Notes: a model not told the origin generated them from the sequence alone. 64,000 bases of DNA from Rhodopseudomonas palustris HaA2 (GCF_000013365.1 NC_007778.1:4464001-4528000); one strand, 5' to 3'. Positions 1 to 9,933 are shown, counted from the first letter of the stretch. Made by a program: numbers and translations.

Positions 1-788
1 TGCGCCATCGCAAAGCGCGTCACCGAATCCATCAGGCACAGCACGTCCTTGTCCTCGTCGCGAAAATATTCGGCGATCGACAGCGTCAGATAGGCGGCCT
101 GCCGCCGCATCAGCGCCGGCTCGTCGGAGGTCGCCACCACCACCACCGAGCGCGCCATGCCCTCCTCGCCGAGATCGTCCTGCAAGAACTCCTGCACCTC
201 GCGGCCGCGTTCGCCGATCAGCCCGATCACCGAGACCGCGGCGTCGACGTTGCGCGCCAGCATCGACAACAGCACCGACTTGCCGACGCCGGAACCGGCG
301 AAGATGCCCATGCGCTGGCCGCGGCAACAGGTGAGGAAGGTGTTCAGCGCACGCACGCCGAGATCGAGCGGCGCGCCGACCCGCTTGCGCGAATGCGCCG
401 GCGGCGGCGTATTGCGGAACCGCATCGGCGACGGCCCCTGCGGCAGCGGCCCCTTGCCGTCGATCGGCTCGCCGAGAGCGTTAATGACACGGCCGAGCCA
501 GGCCTGCGACGGCCGGACCTGGGCGGCCGAATTGGCGATCACCGCGCGGCAGCCGCGGCGCACACCTTCCAGCCCGGCGAACGGCATCACCATCGCATTG
601 TTGCCGGTGAAGCCGATCACCTCGCAGGGAATGTTGCGATCGCCCCCTGTTTCAACGACAATTCGCGCGCCGACCGACATCGCATGGATCGGTCCGGCGA
701 TCTCGACCATGAGGCCGCGGACGCCCACAACCCGGCCATAAATATTGACGCCGTCGATGTCGCCGATCTGTTCGGCCAGGGCCTTCAT
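1..788 (-). CDS. fliI: Flagellum-specific ATPase FliI (partial, C-terminus outside window)
   Basis: FliI is the hexameric ATPase of the flagellar type III export apparatus, powering export of rod, hook and filament subunits from the cytoplasmic face. The visible 262 codons carry an N-terminal beta-barrel-like segment, a Walker A motif read as GSGVGKS, the segment LIGERGREV and the conserved run DSVTRFAMA where the window ends. The ATG at 788 is the first in-frame start and is followed by MKALAEQIG. The gene points away from ctrA and shares its upstream region (789-1157), which holds a CtrA-like box close to this start, so CtrA control is plausible. SctN-type ATPases are the alternative; the flagellar assignment is favoured by the ctrA and chemotaxis neighbours. 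Confidence 0.9.
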   Translation of the reverse strand, partial: MKALAEQIGDIDGVNIYGRVVGVRGLMVEIAGPIHAMSVGARIVVETGGDRNIPCEVIGFTGNNAMVMPFAGLEGVRRGCRAVIANSAAQVRPSQAWLGRVINALGEPIDGKGPLPQGPSPMRFRNTPPPAHSRKRVGAPLDLGVRALNTFLTCCRGQRMGIFAGSGVGKSVLLSMLARNVDAAVSVIGLIGERGREVQEFLQDDLGEEGMARSVVVVATSDEPALMRRQAAYLTLSIAEYFRDEDKDVLCLMDSVTRFAMA

Positions 789-827
789 TGCAAAACCCTT
801 AAGTTTGTGGGGCGCTGCGCTGTCACC

Positions 828-842
828 TTAACTTCGTGTTTA
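828..842. promoter_or_regulatory. Candidate CtrA box between fliI and ctrA
   Basis: The sequence shows TTAA, seven bases, then TTTA, one base off the TTAA-N7-TTAA consensus known for CtrA in Caulobacter and relatives. It lies 40 bases upstream of the fliI start. A weaker half site (TTAA-N7-TTGT) lies at 1053-1067, about 90 bases upstream of ctrA. Binding is inferred from the match only. Confidence 0.45.
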
Positions 843-911
843 CCCGCATCGTTAATCATTGCGTCACTGTCTTTGGTGGCTGAACGCGCTTGCCCTTCAG
901 AACGAAGGTAC

Positions 912-1080
912 GAGTCGCGGGAGTCGGTTGACGCTGACTCTTAATGTGAAACCTGAAGAGGCCCGGTAACAAAAAACTGCTTCTACGCAACATCTTACGG
1001 CGATTCTGCAAAAATTGCACGAACAGACCTTGCGGACCAGAATCAGGATTTGTTAACCATACCTTGTCAGGATCCGAATC
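912..1080. promoter_or_regulatory. Cluster of six GANTC sites upstream of ctrA
   Basis: GANTC, the recognition site of the cell-cycle methyltransferase CcrM, occurs at 912, 921, 936, 1002, 1040 and 1076. Six sites in about 170 bases of a GC-rich genome is a strong enrichment by eye. The pair at 921-925 and 936-940 forms an inverted arrangement around GGTTGACGCT. In Caulobacter a GANTC in the ctrA P1 promoter couples transcription to the methylation state; the same logic is inferred here. Confidence 0.6.
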
Positions 1081-1157
1081 AGTTGTTCAGAGGCGTTTCC
1101 AGTGCCGCAGGTAGTGCGGACGCCTGACGCCCGGAGCGGCGCTATAAGGGGACTGGC

Positions 1158-1859
1158 ATGCGCGTATTGCTGATTGAAGATGACAGCGCGACTGCGCAGT
1201 CGATCGAATTGATGCTCAAATCCGAGAGTTTCAATGTCTACACGACGGATCTCGGTGAAGAAGGCGTCGACCTCGGCAAATTGTACGATTACGACATCAT
1301 CCTGCTCGATCTGAACCTGCCGGACATGTCCGGTTACGACGTTCTCAAGCAGCTGCGGGTCTCCAAGATCAAAACCCCGATCCTGATCCTGTCCGGCCTC
1401 GCCGGCATCGAGGACAAGGTGAAGGGTCTCGGCGTCGGCGCCGACGACTACATGACCAAGCCGTTCCACAAGGACGAGCTGGTCGCCCGCATCCATGCCA
1501 TCGTCCGCCGTTCCAAGGGCCATGCCCAATCGGTGATCCAGACCGGCGATCTCGTCGTCAATCTCGACACCAAGACCGTCGAAGTCGGCGGCCAGCGCGT
1601 GCATCTGACCGGCAAGGAATACCAGATGCTGGAGCTGCTCTCGCTCCGCAAGGGCACGACGCTGACCAAGGAAATGTTCCTGAACCATCTCTATGGCGGG
1701 ATGGACGAGCCGGAACTGAAGATCATCGACGTCTTCATCTGCAAGCTGCGCAAGAAGCTCGCCAACGCCTCCGACGGCCGCAACTTCATCGAAACGGTGT
1801 GGGGCCGCGGCTACGTGCTGCGCGAACCGACCGAAGACGACGTCCGCATCCCGGCCTGA
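1158..1859 (+). CDS. ctrA: Cell-cycle response regulator CtrA
   Basis: CtrA is the OmpR-family master regulator of alphaproteobacterial cell cycle, flagellar and chemotaxis genes, phosphorylated through CckA and ChpT. The 233 residues hold an N-terminal receiver (1 to about 115) starting MRVLLIEDD, with phosphoacceptor Asp51 in ILLDLNLPD and the conserved KPF lysine. A winged-helix DNA-binding domain follows (about 125-225) with [12 protein letters not shown] and GRGYVL. A purine-rich AAGGGG lies upstream of the ATG. The C-terminus is RIPA and not the double alanine known as a ClpXP degron in Caulobacter. The phosphotransferase gene chpT lies 9 kb downstream, and a rho-independent terminator follows the gene. 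Confidence 0.97.
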   Translation: MRVLLIEDDSATAQSIELMLKSESFNVYTTDLGEEGVDLGKLYDYDIILLDLNLPDMSGYDVLKQLRVSKIKTPILILSGLAGIEDKVKGLGVGADDYMTKPFHKDELVARIHAIVRRSKGHAQSVIQTGDLVVNLDTKTVEVGGQRVHLTGKEYQMLELLSLRKGTTLTKEMFLNHLYGGMDEPELKIIDVFICKLRKKLANASDGRNFIETVWGRGYVLREPTEDDVRIPA

Positions 1860-1909
1860 TCGCTTTCGTCTTTCAAGGAGCGCCCGGTCAGGCGCTCACC
1901 TCCCGACTG

Positions 1910-1937
1910 AACCCCGCCGCAAATGGCGGGGTTTTTG
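1910..1937 (+). terminator. Rho-independent terminator of ctrA
   Basis: A perfect 9-bp stem (AACCCCGCC at 1910-1918, GGCGGGGTT at 1925-1933) with a 6-base loop is followed by a run of T. It lies 50 bases after the ctrA stop codon. Confidence 0.85.
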
Positions 1938-2025
1938 TTTGTGGGGGGAGCGCCGCCGGCGGCTTGCATCGCGCTGCAAACACCACGATTGTGGGCGGGC
2001 AGGCTCATGGTTGCGGGGGTGATCG

Positions 2026-2430
2026 ATGCTGCTGCAGTCGTTGGCGGGATTGCCCGCCTTTCTGGTGTATTTCTGCACCGGGCTGGTCGCTGTCGTTCTC
2101 TACCTCTTCGTCTATACCCGGGTGACCGGGCACGATGAGTTCGCCCTGATCAACGGCAATGGGGCGGCCGCCGCGATTGCGCTCGGCCTCAGCCTGCTCG
2201 GCTTCGTGCTTCCGGTGGCGAGCGCCATCGTCCATTCCGCCAACGCCGTCGACTGCATGATCTGGAGCGTGATCGCCCTGCTCGTCCAGATCATCGTCTA
2301 TTATGCGGTTCGCATCCCGGTCACCAACCTGTCGCAGCGGATCGCCCAGGGCGAACTCGCGCCGGCGATCTGGCTCGGTTGTGCATCGCTTGCCGCCGGC
2401 GTCCTCAACGCTGCGTCGATGGTGATCTGA
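2026..2430 (+). CDS. DUF350 (YjfL-type) inner-membrane protein
   Basis: This 134-residue protein is almost entirely hydrophobic, with about four membrane helices (roughly residues 10-32, 50-70, 78-98 and 112-132). It has the DUF350 pattern: a small-residue segment GNGAAAAIALG, then LLGFVLP, and a closing AAGVLNAASM. DUF350 proteins occur with glutathionylspermidine-synthase-like ATP-grasp enzymes, as in the E. coli yjfL-yjfM-yjfC order, and that order is kept in the next two genes. The function is unknown; a membrane partner of the downstream ligase is inferred. The first gene of a compact three-gene operon. Confidence 0.85.
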   Translation: MLLQSLAGLPAFLVYFCTGLVAVVLYLFVYTRVTGHDEFALINGNGAAAAIALGLSLLGFVLPVASAIVHSANAVDCMIWSVIALLVQIIVYYAVRIPVTNLSQRIAQGELAPAIWLGCASLAAGVLNAASMVI

Positions 2431-2432
2431 CT

Positions 2433-2810
2433 ATGTCCGCAGACGGCTCGGACGAGTTCGGCAAGCGCCGCCCCCCGCCTCCAACGCCGGCCGTGCCGCC
2501 CCTCAAGCGATCGCAAAAGGTGGTGCTGTTGGTGATGGGCACGATCGCGGTGGGCGCCACTGCCAATGCCCTGATGCCGAAGCAAAAGAGTAACGCCGAG
2601 GCGTCGGCGCACACCGCGACAAGCGAGGATCGCGGCACCTCATCCGCCTGGCAGAGCGGATCCGGAGGTGATTGGGCGCAATCGATCTTGGGCGACACGC
2701 GGCGCTCGTCCGGGGGTGGCTGGACGCAATCGATCGTGGGCGAGACCGACCGCGGCGGATTCGGCTCGTTCGGGAACGCGTTCACTACGCATTTCTCGGG
2801 CGGCGGATAG
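2433..2810 (+). CDS. Small Gly/Ser-rich membrane protein, YgiB/YjfM (DUF1190)-like
   Basis: The start chosen is the ATG at 2433, two bases after the previous stop; a longer reading frame to 2379 overlaps the DUF350 gene and is less likely. The 125-residue product has a Pro-rich N-terminus, one hydrophobic segment at about 29-46 (VVLLVMGTIAVGATANAL) and a Gly/Ser-rich tail. The tail contains two copies of a W-x-QSI-x-G-x-T motif (WAQSILGDT and WTQSIVGET) and the element RGGFG, which recalls the C-terminus of YgiB/YjfM proteins. Its place between DUF350 and an ATP-grasp ligase matches yjfM. Similarity is by pattern and gene order; the tail could be the substrate of the ligase. Confidence 0.6.
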   Translation: MSADGSDEFGKRRPPPPTPAVPPLKRSQKVVLLVMGTIAVGATANALMPKQKSNAEASAHTATSEDRGTSSAWQSGSGGDWAQSILGDTRRSSGGGWTQSIVGETDRGGFGSFGNAFTTHFSGGG

Positions 2811-2818
2811 TCCAGCCG

Positions 2819-3976
2819 ATGCGCCGGATCGCCTGCGCAGAACGCGACGACTGGGAAGCCACGGCCGCCGGCTGCGGATTCAATTTCCATAGCGCCTCCG
2901 GCCAGCGCTATTGGGACGAGCGCACCTACTACGCGTTCACGCTCGACGAAATCGAGCGGCAGATCGAAGCGCCGACGGCAGAGCTCGACGCGATGTGCCT
3001 TGACCTCGTGGACCGGGCCATTCGCGACGAGCCCATGCTTCGTCGCCTCAACATTCCGGAACAATATTGGTCGTTCATCGCCACGAGCTGGCGTCGCGGC
3101 GATCCCAGCCTGTACGGCAGGCTCGACCTCCGTTTCGACGGCCGCGATCCCGCGAAGCTACTCGAATACAATGCGGATACGCCGACGTCTCTGTTCGAGG
3201 CCGCGGTCTTTCAATGGACGTGGCTCGAGCAGGCGACCGCACGGCAGATCATTCCGAAACGCGCCGACCAGTTCAATTCGTTGCACGAACGGCTGATCGC
3301 GGCCTGGCGTCGCTTCGCCGGCGGCCGGCGGCTCCACCTCACCGGCACGCTGAGCAGCGCCGAAGACAGCGGCACACTGCACTATCTCATGGACGTCGCG
3401 CAGCAAGGCGGCGTCGAGACCGTGCTGATCGACATCGCCGACATCGGATGGCGAAGCGGCGGCGGCTTCGTCGATCTGCAAGACCGCAACATCGAGCTGG
3501 CGTTCAAGTTGTACCCGTGGGAGTGGCTGTTTCGCGAAGCCTTCGGCCCCCGGCTTGCCGAGGCGCAGACCGGCTGGATGGAGCCGCCATGGAAAGCCAT
3601 CCTGTCCAACAAGGGCATCCTGCCTCTGTTGTGGAAGATGCACCCCGGACACCCGAATCTGCTGCCGGCCTATTTCGAGGACGATCCCGAGGCGGGGCAA
3701 TTGGGAGCATCCTTCGTGCGCAAGCCGCTGTACTCGCGCGAAGGCGCCAATATCACGCTCGTCAACGACGGTGCGATCGAAGCGGCCGAGGACGGCCCCT
3801 ATGGAGCAGAAGGCTACATCCGCCAGGCCGCCGATCCGCTGCCGAATTTTTCAGGGCAGCACCCGGTGCTGGGAAGCTGGCTGGTCGATGGCTCGCCCTG
3901 CGGGCTGTCAATTCGCGAGGACGACAGCCTGATCACCGGCAACACGTCGCGCTTCGTGCCGCACGCGATCTTGTAG
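2819..3976 (+). CDS. Glutathionylspermidine synthase-like ATP-grasp amidoligase (YgiC/YjfC)
   Basis: The product is about 385 residues, the usual length of E. coli YgiC/YjfC, and shows family landmarks: FNADT-like EYNADTPTSLFE near residue 120, WKAILSNKGILPLLW near 265, and a C-terminal GNTSRFVPH. These proteins keep the C-terminal ATP-grasp synthetase half of glutathionylspermidine synthase but lack the amidase half. They are predicted to form a peptide or amide bond; the substrate is unknown. The ATG at 2819 was chosen because it follows the previous stop by 8 bases and gives the family start MRRIACAERDDW; upstream in-frame ATGs lie inside the preceding gene. Last gene of the cassette. Confidence 0.85.
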   Translation: MRRIACAERDDWEATAAGCGFNFHSASGQRYWDERTYYAFTLDEIERQIEAPTAELDAMCLDLVDRAIRDEPMLRRLNIPEQYWSFIATSWRRGDPSLYGRLDLRFDGRDPAKLLEYNADTPTSLFEAAVFQWTWLEQATARQIIPKRADQFNSLHERLIAAWRRFAGGRRLHLTGTLSSAEDSGTLHYLMDVAQQGGVETVLIDIADIGWRSGGGFVDLQDRNIELAFKLYPWEWLFREAFGPRLAEAQTGWMEPPWKAILSNKGILPLLWKMHPGHPNLLPAYFEDDPEAGQLGASFVRKPLYSREGANITLVNDGAIEAAEDGPYGAEGYIRQAADPLPNFSGQHPVLGSWLVDGSPCGLSIREDDSLITGNTSRFVPHAIL

Positions 3977-4093
3977 TTGCGGTGAATCTATCTCGTCATC
4001 CGACGACGGCTCGGCTGCATGCGTCAACCGCCATATCACCGCGGAGGATTCGCAACGGCTGGGCCAGCCGCGGCACGGCTCGTGTGACGTTGC

Positions 4094-4963
4094 TCAGCGT
4101 CCGAACCCGGCGCTGGCCAGGGCCGGCTTGGCCGCCGGCACGATCGACGGCGACTTGGTGTTCGGCAGATAGATCCCGCGCCTTGTCGGATGCGGCTTGA
4201 ACGCGTCGGTCAGGCCGACCACGGTTTCGGCGGCGCCGAGCGCGAGATAGCCGTCGGGCTCGAGCCGCTTGGCGAGCCGCTCGAAGATCGAGATCTTGGT
4301 CGCCTGATCGAAATAGATCAGCACGTTGCGGCAGAAGATCACGTCGAACATGCCGAGCTGGCCGTAGTCCTGCAGCAGGTTGAACTGGCGGTGCTGGATC
4401 ATGGCACGGAGCTCGGGGCTGATCTCCCACAGCTCGCCGGTCTGCTTGAAGTACTTCACCAGCAACTGGATCGGCAATCCGCGCTGCACCTCGAACTGGG
4501 TGAACAGGCCGGATTTCGACTTCTCCAGCACCGAGGGCGACAGATCGGTCGCGACGATCTCGAAGCGCCAGCCGGCGACGGCGGGGCCGAGCTCCTTCAG
4601 GCACATCGCGATCGAATAAGGCTCCTGCCCGGTCGAGGATGCCGCGCACCAGATCCGCAAGGATCGCCGTCCGGCGCGGGCCTGCAGCAGCGCCGGCAGG
4701 ATCTCTTCGCGCAGATGATCGAACGGCAGCTTGTCGCGGAAGAAGAACGTCTCGTTGGTGGTCATCGCCTCGACCACTTCGGCCGTCATCTTGTCGGCGC
4801 CGCCCTTCATCTTCTGGACGAGGTCGGGGATGCCGGAGAGCCCGTAGCGCCGCGCCAGCGGCAGCAGCCGGCTTTCGACGAGGTACTGCTTGTCGATCGA
4901 CAGATCGAGCCCGGAGCGGTCCTTCAACGCCTTGCGCAGATATTCGTAGTCCAGCGGCGTCAC
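4094..4963 (-). CDS. cheR: Chemotaxis protein methyltransferase CheR
   Basis: CheR methylates glutamates of chemoreceptors using S-adenosylmethionine, opposing CheB. The 289-residue product starts [13 protein letters not shown] at a GTG at 4963 with an AGGAG seven bases upstream. The GTG overlaps the cheB stop (GTGA), so the genes are translationally coupled. An N-terminal helical domain is followed by the SAM-binding region with [11 protein letters not shown], and by the motif [15 protein letters not shown] typical of CheR. It is the last gene of the minus-strand cheAWYBR operon. Confidence 0.95.
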   Translation of the reverse strand: MTPLDYEYLRKALKDRSGLDLSIDKQYLVESRLLPLARRYGLSGIPDLVQKMKGGADKMTAEVVEAMTTNETFFFRDKLPFDHLREEILPALLQARAGRRSLRIWCAASSTGQEPYSIAMCLKELGPAVAGWRFEIVATDLSPSVLEKSKSGLFTQFEVQRGLPIQLLVKYFKQTGELWEISPELRAMIQHRQFNLLQDYGQLGMFDVIFCRNVLIYFDQATKISIFERLAKRLEPDGYLALGAAETVVGLTDAFKPHPTRRGIYLPNTKSPSIVPAAKPALASAGFGR

Positions 4964-6126
4964 GACCGATCTCCTGAAAACAAACGTACGAGCTTCGGCC
5001 CGATCTGATTGAGCGGCAACACCGCGGCGCAGATGCCGGCATTCGCCGCCGCGCCGGGCATGCCCCACACCACGCTGCTGGCCTCGTCCTGGGCGATCAC
5101 GCTGCCGCCGGCGGCGACGATGTCCTTGCCGCCGCGCATGCCGTCGGACCCCATTCCGGTCAACACCACCGCCATGATCCCGCCCTGCCAGACGTCGATC
5201 GCCGAGGTGAACAGCGGGTCGACCGCGGGCTTGCAGAAATTCACCGCCGGGCCGTCGTCGAGCGCGATCGCGGGCTGTCCGCCCTGGCGGGTCACCCGCA
5301 TGTGGCGACCGCCGGGGGCCAGATAGATCCGGCCCGGCTTGATCAGTTCGCCGTCGACGCCCTCGTGCGCCGGCCGCCGGGCGGCGCGCATCAGATGTTC
5401 GGCGAGAATCGTCGTGAAGGTCGGCGGCATATGCTGCGTGATCAGCACCGGATAGCGGTCGATCACCGGACCGATCTCGGCGACCAGCGACATCAGCGCC
5501 TGCGGCCCGCCGGTCGAGGACCCGATCAGCAGCACGCGCGGCGCCGTCGGGCCGAACGCACGCTTCACCAGCGCCGCCTGACTGGCGACGCTCGGCGCGG
5601 CCGGTGCTGCGGCCGCCTCGCGAACGCGCGCGACCATGGGCGCGCTGGCGCTCGGCGCCGAGACCCTGCGCCGCACCTTGCCGCCGAGATGGCGGATCTT
5701 CTGCAGCAGGTCGTGCCTGAACACCTCGGCGCCGGCGGATTCGCGGGTCGTCTCCGGCTTCGGAATGTAGTCGGCGGCGCCGAGCGACAGCGCCTTGAAG
5801 CTGATCTCGGCGTTACGGCGCGTCAGGGTCGACGCCATGATGACGATCAGGTCGCGCTTCTTGGCCAGCAATTGCGGCAGCGCGGCGATGCCGTCGAGCT
5901 CGGGCATCTCGATGTCGAGCAGGGCGATGTCCGGCTTGATGCGTTCGACCTGATTGACCGCGTCGAGCCCGGTGCGCAGCGAGGCCGCGACGACCATGTC
6001 GGGCTCGGCCTCGATCCAACGCGAGATCAGCCCGCGAATCACCACCGAATCGTCGACGACCATCACCCGCAGCGGTTCATACTGCGTCGCATTGATGGCC
6101 GGACTTCCTGCCAGAGCTACACTCAT
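4960..6126 (-). CDS. cheB: Chemotaxis response regulator / protein-glutamate methylesterase CheB
   Basis: CheB removes methyl groups from (and can deamidate) chemoreceptors after phosphorylation by CheA. A receiver domain (about 25-140) carries the phosphoacceptor in [12 protein letters not shown] linker rich in Ala and Arg leads to the methylesterase domain (about 195-385), with the catalytic Ser in [10 protein letters not shown], His in ITQHMPP and Asp in [11 protein letters not shown]. The ATG at 6126 (MSVALAG) is preferred; an in-frame GTG at 6144 has a G-rich stretch upstream and is an alternative. It lies 72 bases after cheY and overlaps cheR. Confidence 0.95.
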   Translation of the reverse strand: MSVALAGSPAINATQYEPLRVMVVDDSVVIRGLISRWIEAEPDMVVAASLRTGLDAVNQVERIKPDIALLDIEMPELDGIAALPQLLAKKRDLIVIMASTLTRRNAEISFKALSLGAADYIPKPETTRESAGAEVFRHDLLQKIRHLGGKVRRRVSAPSASAPMVARVREAAAAPAAPSVASQAALVKRAFGPTAPRVLLIGSSTGGPQALMSLVAEIGPVIDRYPVLITQHMPPTFTTILAEHLMRAARRPAHEGVDGELIKPGRIYLAPGGRHMRVTRQGGQPAIALDDGPAVNFCKPAVDPLFTSAIDVWQGGIMAVVLTGMGSDGMRGGKDIVAAGGSVIAQDEASSVVWGMPGAAANAGICAAVLPLNQIGPKLVRLFSGDRS

Positions 6127-6198
6127 CACACACCGACGCAACACGACACCCCCGCCGCGTCGAATGACGCAGCGTCGACGACATCCCGGCAGACCCCG

Positions 6199-6564
<366 letters not shown>

Positions 6565-6628
6565 TGTCTGCCTCTATCAGTCGCCGCCGGATCGGCGGAC
6601 GATGGTTGCGGCCGAAGCCATCGCGGGG

Positions 6629-7132
6629 TTACGCGGCCATCCGCGCGTTCGCGATTTCGAGAACCTTGTCGACGTCGAGAACGACCATCAGCTGGCCGTC
6701 GAGACGATGAACGCCGTTGGCGAACGACGCCATCCGCGGGTCGAGATTGACCGGATTGACCTCGCGGCCTTCGTCGGGAAGCGTCAGCACTTCGCCGATC
6801 GTGTCGATCAGCAGGCCGTAGGATTCGCCGCGCAGATCGACGCCCATCGCCATCGGCGGCTTGCCGTCGTCGATCCGCGGCAGGCCGAGACGGGTGCGCA
6901 TGTCGATCGCCGTGACGATGCGGCCGCGGAGATTGAGCACGCCGGCGACGTCGTCGGGAGCCAGCGGCACCCGCGTCAGCCGCTCCGGCATGAACACGTC
7001 CTGGACGCGCGAGATCGGCAGCCCGAACAGCTGTCCGCCGATCATCGCAGTGGCGAATTGGGTGGTGTTGCCGCTGATGGCATCGACCTGCCGGTTCATG
7101 GTGTGCTGTCTTTCCTGGATGTCGGTCATCAT
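6629..7132 (-). CDS. cheW: Chemotaxis coupling protein CheW
   Basis: CheW links chemoreceptors to the kinase CheA at the membrane. The 167-residue product is a single CheW-type SH3-like domain with LFGLPISRVQDVF, a GVLNLRGRIVTAIDMRTRLG segment and a closing VVLDVDKVL. The ATG at 7132 overlaps the cheA stop in an ATGA arrangement, indicating translational coupling. A second ATG follows immediately at 7129, and another at 7099 would give a slightly shorter product. Confidence 0.95.
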   Translation of the reverse strand: MMTDIQERQHTMNRQVDAISGNTTQFATAMIGGQLFGLPISRVQDVFMPERLTRVPLAPDDVAGVLNLRGRIVTAIDMRTRLGLPRIDDGKPPMAMGVDLRGESYGLLIDTIGEVLTLPDEGREVNPVNLDPRMASFANGVHRLDGQLMVVLDVDKVLEIANARMAA

Positions 7133-9933
7133 GCCGCCTGCTGCTGCAATGCCTCGACCCGCTCGGTGCTCGCGGTTTGCTCCTTCAGCGCCGCAATCAG
7201 GCCGGGACGATCGAATTTGGCGACGTAGTCGGTGAGGCCGGCCTGGCGTCCGCGCTCGATCGCCGCCGGCGACACCAGCGAGGACAGCGCGATCACCGGC
7301 GTCGGCGCCAGTTTCGTGTCGGCGCGGATCGCCTCGGCGAACTCGAAGCCGTTCATTTCCGGCATCTCGATGTCGGTCAGGATCACGTCGAAGCTGGCGC
7401 CGCTACGCAGCACCGAGAGTCCTTCGACCGCCGAAGTCGCCAGCCGCACCTTGTAGCCGGCTGCCTTCAGCACCGGGCCGAGCATGTTGCGGAAGAACGC
7501 GGAGTCGTCGACCAGGAGCACCGACCGGCTGGCGATCGACTGCTTCATCTCCTTGCGGGAGAGCCAGTCGGAGAACGCCATCGGCAGGAAGTGAGCGACG
7601 TCGATGACTTCGGTGGCGAGCCCCTTGATCACCGCCGAGCCGAGAATGCCGTCGCGGCTGGAGCCGACCTGAATCTGCAGATGCTCCTCGACGATGTCGA
7701 CGATCTCGTCGACCACGAGACCCATGCTGCGATCTTCGTCGGCGAACACCAGGATCGGCTGCACACCCGTGCTCGCGACCTCGACGCCCTCCATCAGCAC
7801 CAGCGGCATCAGTTGATCGCGGTACTGCACCATGTAGCGGCCGTTCGACGATTCGATCTTGTCGGCGGCGATCTCTTCGAGCCGGGTGACCAGCGACAGC
7901 GGCACCGCCTTCGGCTGCGGCGAGCCGGAGCGGAACACCAGCAGCGAGGTGAGCTGCTCGGTCGTGGCCGCGCGGGTCGCCGCGCTCTGCTCCGCCAGGT
8001 CGTGCTGCGCCGACACCGAGGTGCCGAGCGCCTGCGCGATCCCGTTCGGATCGACGATCATGATCACCGCGCCGTCGCCCAGGATGGTGTTGCCCGAGAA
8101 CATGCCGATGTGGCGCAGCTTGGTCGACATCGGCTTGACGACGATTTCCTCGGTGTGGAACACGCCGTCGACGACGATGCCGAAGGTCTGGCTGCCGACC
8201 TGGGTCACCACGATGAAGCCGTTCTCCGGCTCGGTCGAGGCGGTGCCGTCGTCGATGTGCAGCAGCTTCTTCAGGTGCATCAGCGGCAGCAGCTTGTCGC
8301 GCAGACGCAGCACCGGAGTGTCCTTGATACGCTCGATGCGGTGCTCGGAATTGGCCCGCGCCCGCACCAGTTCGACCACCGCGAGCTGCGGGATCGCGAA
8401 GCGATCGCCGCCGGCCTCGACGATCAGCGCCGAGACGATCGCCAGCGTCAGCGGGATCTTGATGGTGACGCTGGAGCCTTCGTCGGCCACCGACTTGATC
8501 TCGATGGTGCCGCCGATCTGGTCGATATTGGTACGCACCACGTCCATGCCGACGCCGCGGCCGGACACGCTGGTGACTTCGGCGGCGGTCGAGAACCCGG
8601 GCGCGAAGATGAACTTGTGGATCTGCGCCTCGGTCATCTTCTCGACCTCGGCCTCGGTGACCAGGCCGTTGGCGATCGCCTTCGCCTTGATCCGCTCGGT
8701 GTTGAGGCCGCGGCCGTTGTCGGCGATGCAGATCACGATATGGCCGCCTTCGTGATAGGCGGACAGACGGATCGTGCCCTGCTCGGGCTTGCCGTTGCGC
8801 ACCCGCTCCTCCGGCCGCTCCAGACCGTGATCGGCGGAGTTGCGCACCATGTGGGTGAGCGGATCCTTGATCAGGTCGAGGACCTGGCGGTCGAGTTCGG
8901 TATCGGCGCCGTGCATCTCGAGTTCGATCTGCTTGCCGAGTTCGGCGGCGAGATCGCGCACGATCCGCGGCAGCTTCTGCCAGGCGTTGCCGATCGGCTG
9001 CATCCGGGTCTTCATCACGCCGTCCTGCAACTCGGCGGTGACGGTCGAGAGCCGCTGCAGCGGCACCTTGAATTCGGTGTCCTCGTGGCGACGGCTGATC
9101 TCGAGCAGCTGGTTGCGGGTCAGCACCAGCTCCGACACCATCGTCATCAGGTGTTCGAGCGTGTCGACGTTGACGCGGATCGACTGGTTGGCGATCCGGT
9201 CGCCCTCGGCCGGAGCCTCGGCGTCGGCATTCTTCTTCGGGGCCTTGGCGGCCGGCTTCGGCGCCGGCTTGGCTGCTTCGACGACCGCAGGCGGAGCCTC
9301 GGCCGGCTTCTCCGGCTCGCTCGCGACCGGCGCCAGCGGCGGCGAGGCCACTTCGATCGCGGTTTCCTGGAACGCGCGCTCCAGCTCGTCGAGCGACACT
9401 TCGCCCGGGCGCAACGGACGCTCCAGCGTCTGCGGCACCAGCGAACCTTCTGCCACCGCCGGTGCGGCCACGGCCGCTTCGACCGGCGCAGCGTCCTCCG
9501 GAACGGCTTCGTCGACCGGCGCAGCGCTGCCGCCGAGCTCGGCGGCGATCTGCTCCGGCGTGCGCATCGACAGCCGTTCGAGTTCGCCGATCAGGTCGCC
9601 GTCGTCGCCCTCGGGCTCGGCCTCGGTCGCTTCCAGTCCGCCGAGAATGTCCTTGATGCGGTCGATCGTGGTCAGGATCAGCGTCACCGCCTCGCCGGTG
9701 ACCGGCATGCCGTCGCGGAATTTGCCCATCAACGTCTCGGCCGCATGCGCCAGCGCTTCCAGTCGCGGCAGCCCGAGGAACCCGCAGGTACCCTTGATGG
9801 TGTGAACGAGCCGGAAGATATTATCCAGTATCTTCGCGTTGTTCGGCTCCTGCTCGAAGCGGACCAGTTGATTGTCAACCGTATCCAGGCTTTCGAAGGT
9901 TTCCGTCAAGAACTCACGGAGAAGATCGTCCAT
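7129..9933 (-). CDS. cheA: Hybrid chemotaxis histidine kinase CheA with C-terminal receiver
   Basis: CheA autophosphorylates in response to receptors and donates phosphate to CheY and CheB. The start at 9933 (MDDLLREFL) has AAAGAGG upstream. Domains in order are: Hpt (1-105, His44 in LVHTIKG); an Ala/Pro-rich linker (about 130-245); the dimerisation helix pair (NQSIRVNVDTLEHLM); an HATPase with N, G1 (ADNGRGLN) and G2 (SGRGVGMDV) boxes; a CheW-like domain; a second CheW-like segment (about 665-800, from LTSLLVFRSG to PMAFSDWL); and a C-terminal receiver (about 810-925) with VLLVDDSAFFRN and LTDIEMPEMNG. At 934 residues it is longer than the E. coli enzyme because of the last two parts. The predicted receiver may act as a phosphate sink. 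Confidence 0.95.
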   Translation of the reverse strand: MDDLLREFLTETFESLDTVDNQLVRFEQEPNNAKILDNIFRLVHTIKGTCGFLGLPRLEALAHAAETLMGKFRDGMPVTGEAVTLILTTIDRIKDILGGLEATEAEPEGDDGDLIGELERLSMRTPEQIAAELGGSAAPVDEAVPEDAAPVEAAVAAPAVAEGSLVPQTLERPLRPGEVSLDELERAFQETAIEVASPPLAPVASEPEKPAEAPPAVVEAAKPAPKPAAKAPKKNADAEAPAEGDRIANQSIRVNVDTLEHLMTMVSELVLTRNQLLEISRRHEDTEFKVPLQRLSTVTAELQDGVMKTRMQPIGNAWQKLPRIVRDLAAELGKQIELEMHGADTELDRQVLDLIKDPLTHMVRNSADHGLERPEERVRNGKPEQGTIRLSAYHEGGHIVICIADNGRGLNTERIKAKAIANGLVTEAEVEKMTEAQIHKFIFAPGFSTAAEVTSVSGRGVGMDVVRTNIDQIGGTIEIKSVADEGSSVTIKIPLTLAIVSALIVEAGGDRFAIPQLAVVELVRARANSEHRIERIKDTPVLRLRDKLLPLMHLKKLLHIDDGTASTEPENGFIVVTQVGSQTFGIVVDGVFHTEEIVVKPMSTKLRHIGMFSGNTILGDGAVIMIVDPNGIAQALGTSVSAQHDLAEQSAATRAATTEQLTSLLVFRSGSPQPKAVPLSLVTRLEEIAADKIESSNGRYMVQYRDQLMPLVLMEGVEVASTGVQPILVFADEDRSMGLVVDEIVDIVEEHLQIQVGSSRDGILGSAVIKGLATEVIDVAHFLPMAFSDWLSRKEMKQSIASRSVLLVDDSAFFRNMLGPVLKAAGYKVRLATSAVEGLSVLRSGASFDVILTDIEMPEMNGFEFAEAIRADTKLAPTPVIALSSLVSPAAIERGRQAGLTDYVAKFDRPGLIAALKEQTASTERVEALQQQAA

